A DNA stretch of 64,000 nt from positions 35,497,467-35,561,466 of the forward strand of contig NC_056758.1 in assembly GCF_018687715.1 (NCBI RefSeq), read 5' to 3'. The DNA is from Carya illinoinensis. Taxonomy: Eukaryota > Streptophyta > Magnoliopsida > Fagales > Juglandaceae. The position numbers and the translations under genes are program-made. This document shows positions 59,543 through 64,000 of this stretch, one piece after another. The notes beneath the pieces are model-generated. The model did no database searches. It had not been told where the DNA came from and saw only the letters and a program-made list of their open reading frames with translations. Position 1 is the stretch's first letter; the number at the start of each line of letters is the position of its first letter.

Positions 59543-59673
59543 AGATAGCATAAAGAATAAGACAAACTATTGTCTCTTCAAATCTTATTTAGTCAAAAGA
59601 AATACAAGATATGCTGGACACACATTGTCAAAAGTTTTCTTACTAAGCCAGCGAGATTAACAGTAGATTGTCC

Positions 59674-60126
59674 CTATTTTTCTAGTAAACGATGAACCTC
59701 TGCTGTTATATGCCGATGTTGACCTTGTATCTGAACCCTTTCTCGTTCCAGCCCCTCTATTCGTGATTGCAGATCATGAGCATACCAATCTGTAAATTTT
59801 TTCAACTCTTAGTTTTCTTACTTTAGCCTTTTATTCTCACTATCCTTATTAGCAAGCTTCTGTCGTAACTCAAATATTTGCATATTAAGATGATCAATCT
59901 CACTCACCCTCGCTATTAACCTCCGAGACATGATCATAACAGAGGCAGCATATTGACTACTGAGCATTCTTGATTCTGCAATAATCTCAGAATCAGTCTT
60001 ACTAGAAAAACGGTTCATTGCTCCTATCATGGTATTGACGGCCTCAGGAGAGAATATTGATGATTGATGCGTCAATGGTTCCTGATTCAAGTCTGGAACA
60101 TTAGTGGAAGAGAATTGCTCAGCCAT
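59674..60126 (-). pseudogene. Antisense coiled-coil protein in the copia tail, ORF B (two nonsense codons)
   Basis: Paralogue of ORF A. Seen: the frame from ATG 60126 reads about 102 codons to a TAA at 59818-59820, has a second TAA at 59809-59811, then stays open in the same frame to a TAG at 59674-59676, for 150 codons in all, close to ORF A's 145. The shared pattern is K-[ST]-D-S-[DE], a Y followed by S, S-[QR]-R-L-x-A, E-[IV]-x-x-L and Q-I-x-x-L. The part after the stops (K-K-F-T-D-W-Y-A-H-D-L and E-R-E-R-V-Q-I-Q) is also heptad-like. Both stops are at codons one C-to-T change from Gln. Confidence 0.6.
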
Positions 60127-60201
60127 TTTATCGTTGTGGAAAAACAGAACTCAGGTCAAGAAGTGATTATTTTTTTGGCATCCAATAGATGAAAATGATC
60201 A

Positions 60202-60211
60202 TTTTTTTATA
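60202..60211 (-). promoter_or_regulatory. TATA box of antisense ORF B
   Basis: On the minus strand TATAAAAAAA lies about 75 bases before the ATG at 60126. Confidence 0.45.
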
Positions 60212-60418
60212 GCAACTCAGAGCCTTCAATCACGTTTGTCAACAACATCAGGCGATTGTTTAAATCTCCAGCCGCACTAAATTCATAGAGTTAGGCCTCG
60301 AGACTTTGCAGCATTTGTCGGGTCACGGACAGCTCATTTTTCAACTATCTACAATGACTATTAAACGCATCATTTTCTTCAGTCCATCTACTTGCTGCCG
60401 ATCCTTTTTAATGATGCC

Positions 60419-60432
60419 AAAAGGGGGAGAAG
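60419..60432 (+). other. Upstream polypurine tract
   Basis: AAAAGGGGGAGAAG in the copia tail, with another purine run (AGGGGGAG) at 60532-60539. Repeated purine tracts before the 3' LTR are an established Sirevirus trait. Confidence 0.6.
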
Positions 60433-60588
60433 TTTTAGACTAGAACATTAACATTGTTTAAATTGCTAAACTTGTTATATATGCTTGGAATTATATTTAT
60501 ACATTTGCTTGAAAAACTAACGCATATTTTCAGGGGGAGCTTAAGTATTAATACAGGTTTCAAGTTCTATCAAATATTTGTCATCATC

Positions 60589-60602
60589 AAAAAGGAGGAG
60601 AT
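60589..60602 (+). other. Polypurine tract adjoining the 3' LTR
   Basis: AAAAAGGAGGAGAT immediately precedes the LTR start TGTTGAACCC. It is the plus-strand primer site of reverse transcription. Confidence 0.85.
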
Positions 60603-61942
60603 TGTTGAACCCAAGGTTTCAAGTTTCATGTGATTATAAATCTACACATGGATTTTGATGATAACAAATGAATTCAAAGAATAAAGGAGTTTCAAGCTCA
60701 AGTTGTTCACACAATGGAATCAAGCACATCAAATAACCAAGCATGAGCAAGAACGAAATAAGTTCACATTAAAGTCATAGAGTAATATTGTAAATCTCTT
60801 AAAATTCGAAATTATGATTAATGCTCAAAATTAATATTTTATCATAAAGCATTAAAATACATTTTCCACATGTACATGAATATTTTTGAAAATTAAATTT
60901 GAAAATTTTGAAAGATGATTGATTGTCATCTTTTACATGTGCATGCCTTGATTAAAAGGTTGAACTTTGAAAATATTAAAAATGATTGATTGTCATATTT
61001 CACATGTGCATGTTTTATTTGAATATTTTCAAAAGTGATTGATGCTTTTTTAGACTTATACAAAAGGTAGATGATTTTGTTTGAAAAATTTGAAAAATAA
61101 AGTGTGCTCATTTTGTCATATACAAAAAGTAAAAGATTAGGTTTGAATTTTTTGAAAAGGAAAGTGTGCTCATTTTGTCATATGCCAAAAGTAAAAGATT
61201 AGGTTTGATTTTTTTGAAAAAGTGAATGATGTTGTCTTTGACAATTGAAAAAGAATAACCTTTCATTTGAATTTTTTGAAAAAGTGAATGATGTCGTCTT
61301 TGACATGTGAATCTTTTTAAATTTGAATATGAAGTCTCATATGCCTATAAATAGATCATTTGAGAGCTTCACATTCATAACACCAAGAGCATACAACATT
61401 CATTCAAAACTTTGATTCTCTCTTCTCTAAGCATTGAGCATTAATCCTTGTTCATTTTGAGAGATATAGTTTGCGCTGTATTGTTCTTATTTCACTCATT
61501 GAGGAGTGTTTTCTGATAACCTACCCACTATCAGCTTTTGTATCAGAAAAAGGGTGTGTATAACCCTTGTGCGTGTAGAAAGTATTCTACATGGGGAATA
61601 GTTGAATCACCACGTGTAAGGTGATTGCAAGTGTAGAGGGTGTTCTACACGGATCCTTTGTAGCGGTGTTGTTCAAAGGTGTAATAGGTTTCTATTTCCA
61701 CCTGAAGGAGGTTGAATAGTGAATTTAGGAATCCTCAAGGGGTAGCTTGAGGCGAGGAAGTAGGCAGTGGGGCCGAACCTCGTTAACATACTGAGTTTGC
61801 TTCTCTCTTACCCTTACTCTTTATATTTATTGTTATTTCATATTTTGTTTATATTTTATATTATATATTTGATTTATAATTGTTATTTTTTTTTAATACA
61901 ACTCAATTCACCCCCCCTCTTGTGTTAGTCATCTGGGCAACA
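60603..61942 (+). repeat. 3' LTR of the copia element
   Basis: 1,340 bases from TGTTGAACCCAAGG to CATCTGGGCAACA, collinear with the 5' LTR. It has the same TATA box (61346-61353) and the same CCTCAAG/CTTGAGG inverted repeat. Confidence 0.93.
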
Positions 61943-62340
61943 GATTAAATAAAAACTTTATACTCAGTAAAAAAAGTCAAACAAGAGCATTAAAATATAT
62001 ATAATACATGTGTATATCTAAAAAATTCTTAATACAAGAACAAAAATTCAATATACATAAATAAGAAGAAAAAAATAACAATTTTACAGATCTAAAGAAT
62101 AACCTTCGGATATGTAAGGACTCGCAAAAAAAAAAAATTAACCAAAAAAAGAGAACAAAATCTTAATATACAGAAAGTGACAAAATAAAATACTTATATA
62201 ATGTGAGAAACCTAGGAAAAGAATAGAGAAGACAAAGTTAACTAGGGAAGAGATGGGGGGAAACTGAGGTTGATGTCTTTTTATCAAACACTTTAAACTT
62301 CAATAAGTTTAGTAAATCAATGGTTGATGTAAATCAACCA
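61943..62340. other. Right flank of the retrotransposon
   Basis: A-rich sequence without a recognisable gene, immediately left of the RPA-like remnant. Confidence 0.5.
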
Positions 62341-62893
62341 TTCTACTATATGTCCTGCATAAATTGTAACAAAGCAATTAGATACGAATAGAACGAGAAC
62401 TTTTTATGTTACAGTTGTAAAAATATGACGATCTCACAACCAAGGTAATCATTTCTTATGACATTCTAAAATTATAAATTTCTACATTATAATTAAAACA
62501 TATTAACTGTTATCATTAAGAAATAATAATTTCTTCATTAATTTTAGATGTCGAGCATATCTAGAAGCATATGACGACAGCACATCCACAACAATAGTTG
62601 CTTTTGGATCCACAACAGAGCAGATCATGAATTGTACAACGATGAATCTTACATAACATAGAAGCTACGTAAAATCTATACTTCTAAATGCATTTGAAAA
62701 ATTTAATACATTATCTCTTAATATGTTTTCATCATTACAGGAGCACCTCCCATATGTGGAGACTATTGCAAACCAAATTCGACAAAAAGAATGGATAATA
62801 CTCTTAGGTGCACAAATCAACGAGTACAGACAATTGTGCCAAAATAAACTTAATGTTCTATATGTTAATAACGTCCCCGAAACAATATCATAA
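62341..62893 (+). pseudogene. RPA1-like zinc OB-fold (DBD-C) remnant
   Basis: Remnant of a replication protein A large-subunit type domain, which binds single-stranded DNA. Seen in order: 62341-62444 reads F-Y-Y-M-S-C-I-N-C-N-K then, after one stop, F-L-C-Y-S-C-K-N-M, the C-x2-C...C-x2-C zinc ribbon of RPA1 DBD-C, and ends at a GT donor. 62548-62653, after an AG acceptor, reads C-R-A-Y-L-E-A-Y-D-D-S-T-S-T-T-I-V-A-F-G-S-T-T-E-Q-I, the next OB-fold strands, with the Arg codon split correctly across the intron. 62741-62893, again after CAG, reads E-H-L-P-Y-V-E-T-I-A-N-Q-I-R-Q-K-E-W-I-I-L-L-G-A and stops. The internal stop and lost donor make it a pseudogene. The source may be a cellular RPA1-like gene or a Helitron-linked copy. 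Confidence 0.68.
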
Positions 62894-63131
62894 CTATTTG
62901 AAATATTTTCTTTCAAACTTTCGATGATTGTAATATATAACTACAAAGCATCTGTGTGTAGTTATAAATACGTTTGTAAAAGTGTTTGTATTATAGTTAT
63001 AAATACTTTACAGATAATATACATGATATATGTTGTGAGCAGGGAGAAAATTCTTAAAATATAGATGAAACTCTACCTCTTTATAGTTAAATATTTTAAG
63101 ACATAACAAAAATCATCAATTGGGCCCATGT

Positions 63132-63739
63132 CAATGTTTTAAAAATCGTTCCGTTCCCGCCGGAATGGCCGAAATTTTTCGTGCCGGAATACGACCTGAA
63201 TGGGATAGGTATTTATTCCGTTCCGGGTCAAATTCCGGCCGTTCCGGTCAAATTCCAGCCGTTTCGGTCAATTCCAGCCGGAATACTGGAATTCCGATTC
63301 GAAATTCAAATTCAAATTAAAAATAAAAAATAAAAAAAAAATAGCTCTTTTGTAAATAAATTGAAAAATAATGGATAAAATTGTACTTTTAGAATTCAAA
63401 TACCCATTTCCGTGCACTAGAAGTATTGTTACTTTTAATAATCTGTCTATTCTTTAATTTTTTTCCTTTATTTTTGTGTCTTAACTCAAGTTTGTGATTT
63501 TTTTCAATATATATTCATTTTATAAATCTTTAATTCTTCTATATATATACACATATACATATCACACACTTACATATATATGTATTTATTTTATTAATTA
63601 TTAGTTTATATATACATATAAATATTTATATATAATATATAATTAATCCTGAAACGGTACATCGAAACGTACCGGTACCGAAATATTCCGTTCCAATACT
63701 TCAACCGGAATGGTCTCCAGAATGGATTTCAAAACTTTG
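63132..63739. mobile_element. hAT-like MITE, 608 bp
   Basis: The left end CAATGTTTTAAAAATC and reversed right end CAAAGTTTTGAAATC are terminal inverted repeats. The flanks GCCCATGT (63124-63131) and GCCCACGT (63740-63747) are an 8-bp target duplication with one change. The interior near both ends is rich in GTTCCG/CGGAAT words (CCGTTCCGG type), with an AT-rich core and no transposase. Confidence 0.8.
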
Positions 63740-63902
63740 GCCCACGTGCATCGCATGTGCTACCTTACTAGTGTGTATATATATGTATTGCGGGTCTCAT
63801 TCATTTGATGCATGGTTAATATTGCTGTTTTCTCAGTTCACACTTGAATACAACCATGTAAGTGCAACATACCTTTAAAAAAAGAGTGATACAACTATAA
63901 AG

Positions 63903-64000
63903 AGATTTATAATCTCATAAACTGACGTAGTTTTATATGATCTATTATATCTATTTTATAATAAAAATAATTTTATATATAATCTGTCGAATTAACTTAA
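63903..64000 (+). mobile_element. MITE of family M3, running off the window
   Basis: ATAAACTGACGTAGTTTTAT and a following GATCTATTATATCTATTTTA match the arm and core style of the 26228-26332 element. It continues beyond the right edge. Confidence 0.5.

Larger units (their letters stand above)
45997..61942 (+). mobile_element. Sirevirus-type Ty1/copia LTR retrotransposon, interrupted by two solo LTRs
   Basis: Near-complete element of 15.9 kb, about 9.2 kb without the two nested insertions. Order: LTR, iMet primer site, gag, protease, integrase, RT, RNase H, a 1.6-kb tail with two antisense frames, several polypurine tracts, LTR. The copia order (integrase before RT) and the sequence style place it in copia; the long 3' tail and multiple purine tracts fit the Sirevirus/Maximus lineage (established features of that group). 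The two LTRs differ at roughly 35 positions by eye, about 97 percent identity. The flanks GATTG (left) and GATTA (right) may be a target duplication with one change. It is not autonomous now. Confidence 0.93.

Overview
This is a stretch of nuclear DNA from a woody eudicot. The evidence is intron-rich genes with GT-AG boundaries, plant-only protein families (DYW-class PPR, double B-box, KIN-7 kinesin, CIF-like peptide), long AT-rich spacers, and abundant hAT-like MITEs and Ty1/copia and Ty3-type LTR sequences. The repeat style and protein matches would suit Fagales (walnut, hickory or oak relatives), but that is inference and no species is claimed.

Layout. 1-5.6 kb: first exon of a KIN-7 kinesin running off the left edge (minus strand), then an intronless 797-aa PPR-DYW RNA-editing factor (minus). 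7.4-10.4 kb: an intronless 799-aa EF-hand/TPR/ZZ-finger protein. 12.9-15.7 kb: two identical tRNA-Glu(CUC) genes in inverted orientation; between them lie a decayed RNase H fragment and a small secreted-peptide gene whose tail resembles tyrosine-sulfated CIF peptides. 16-22.8 kb: a 15-exon DUF726/TMCO4-like gene, reconstructed in frame as 652 aa. 24-24.7 kb: a secreted glycine-rich protein with a cysteine-rich tail. 25-37 kb: gene-poor, with MITEs, a (TC)n tract, a 160-bp tandem duplication and a 2.0-kb solo LTR with a perfect 5-bp target duplication. 37-38.2 kb: a three-exon double B-box transcription factor gene of the BBX20-25 type (minus). 38.2-46 kb: gene-poor, with a 1.1-kb hAT-like element that carries a second small element inside it.

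46.0-61.9 kb is one Sirevirus-type Ty1/copia retrotransposon. It has two LTRs of about 1.34 kb, an initiator-Met primer site, gag, protease, integrase, RT and RNase H, and several polypurine tracts. It has been split twice by solo LTRs of one family (3,324 and 3,434 bp), each with its own perfect 5-bp target duplication. The coding region is dead: several nonsense codons, one frameshift, an altered zinc knuckle and an altered RT active site, most of them explicable by C-to-T changes on one strand or the other.

The most unusual part is between RNase H and the 3' LTR. Two antisense reading frames of about 145 and 150 codons encode coiled-coil-like proteins that are recognisable paralogues of each other, and each is preceded by its own TATA box. 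The upstream member has two nonsense codons; the other is open. Other points of interest are a perfect 91-bp foldback inside one solo LTR and a remnant of an RPA1-type zinc OB-fold domain just right of the retrotransposon. The window ends with a 608-bp hAT-like MITE and part of another MITE.

The cellular genes look like independent housekeeping or regulatory genes and do not form a cluster or pathway.
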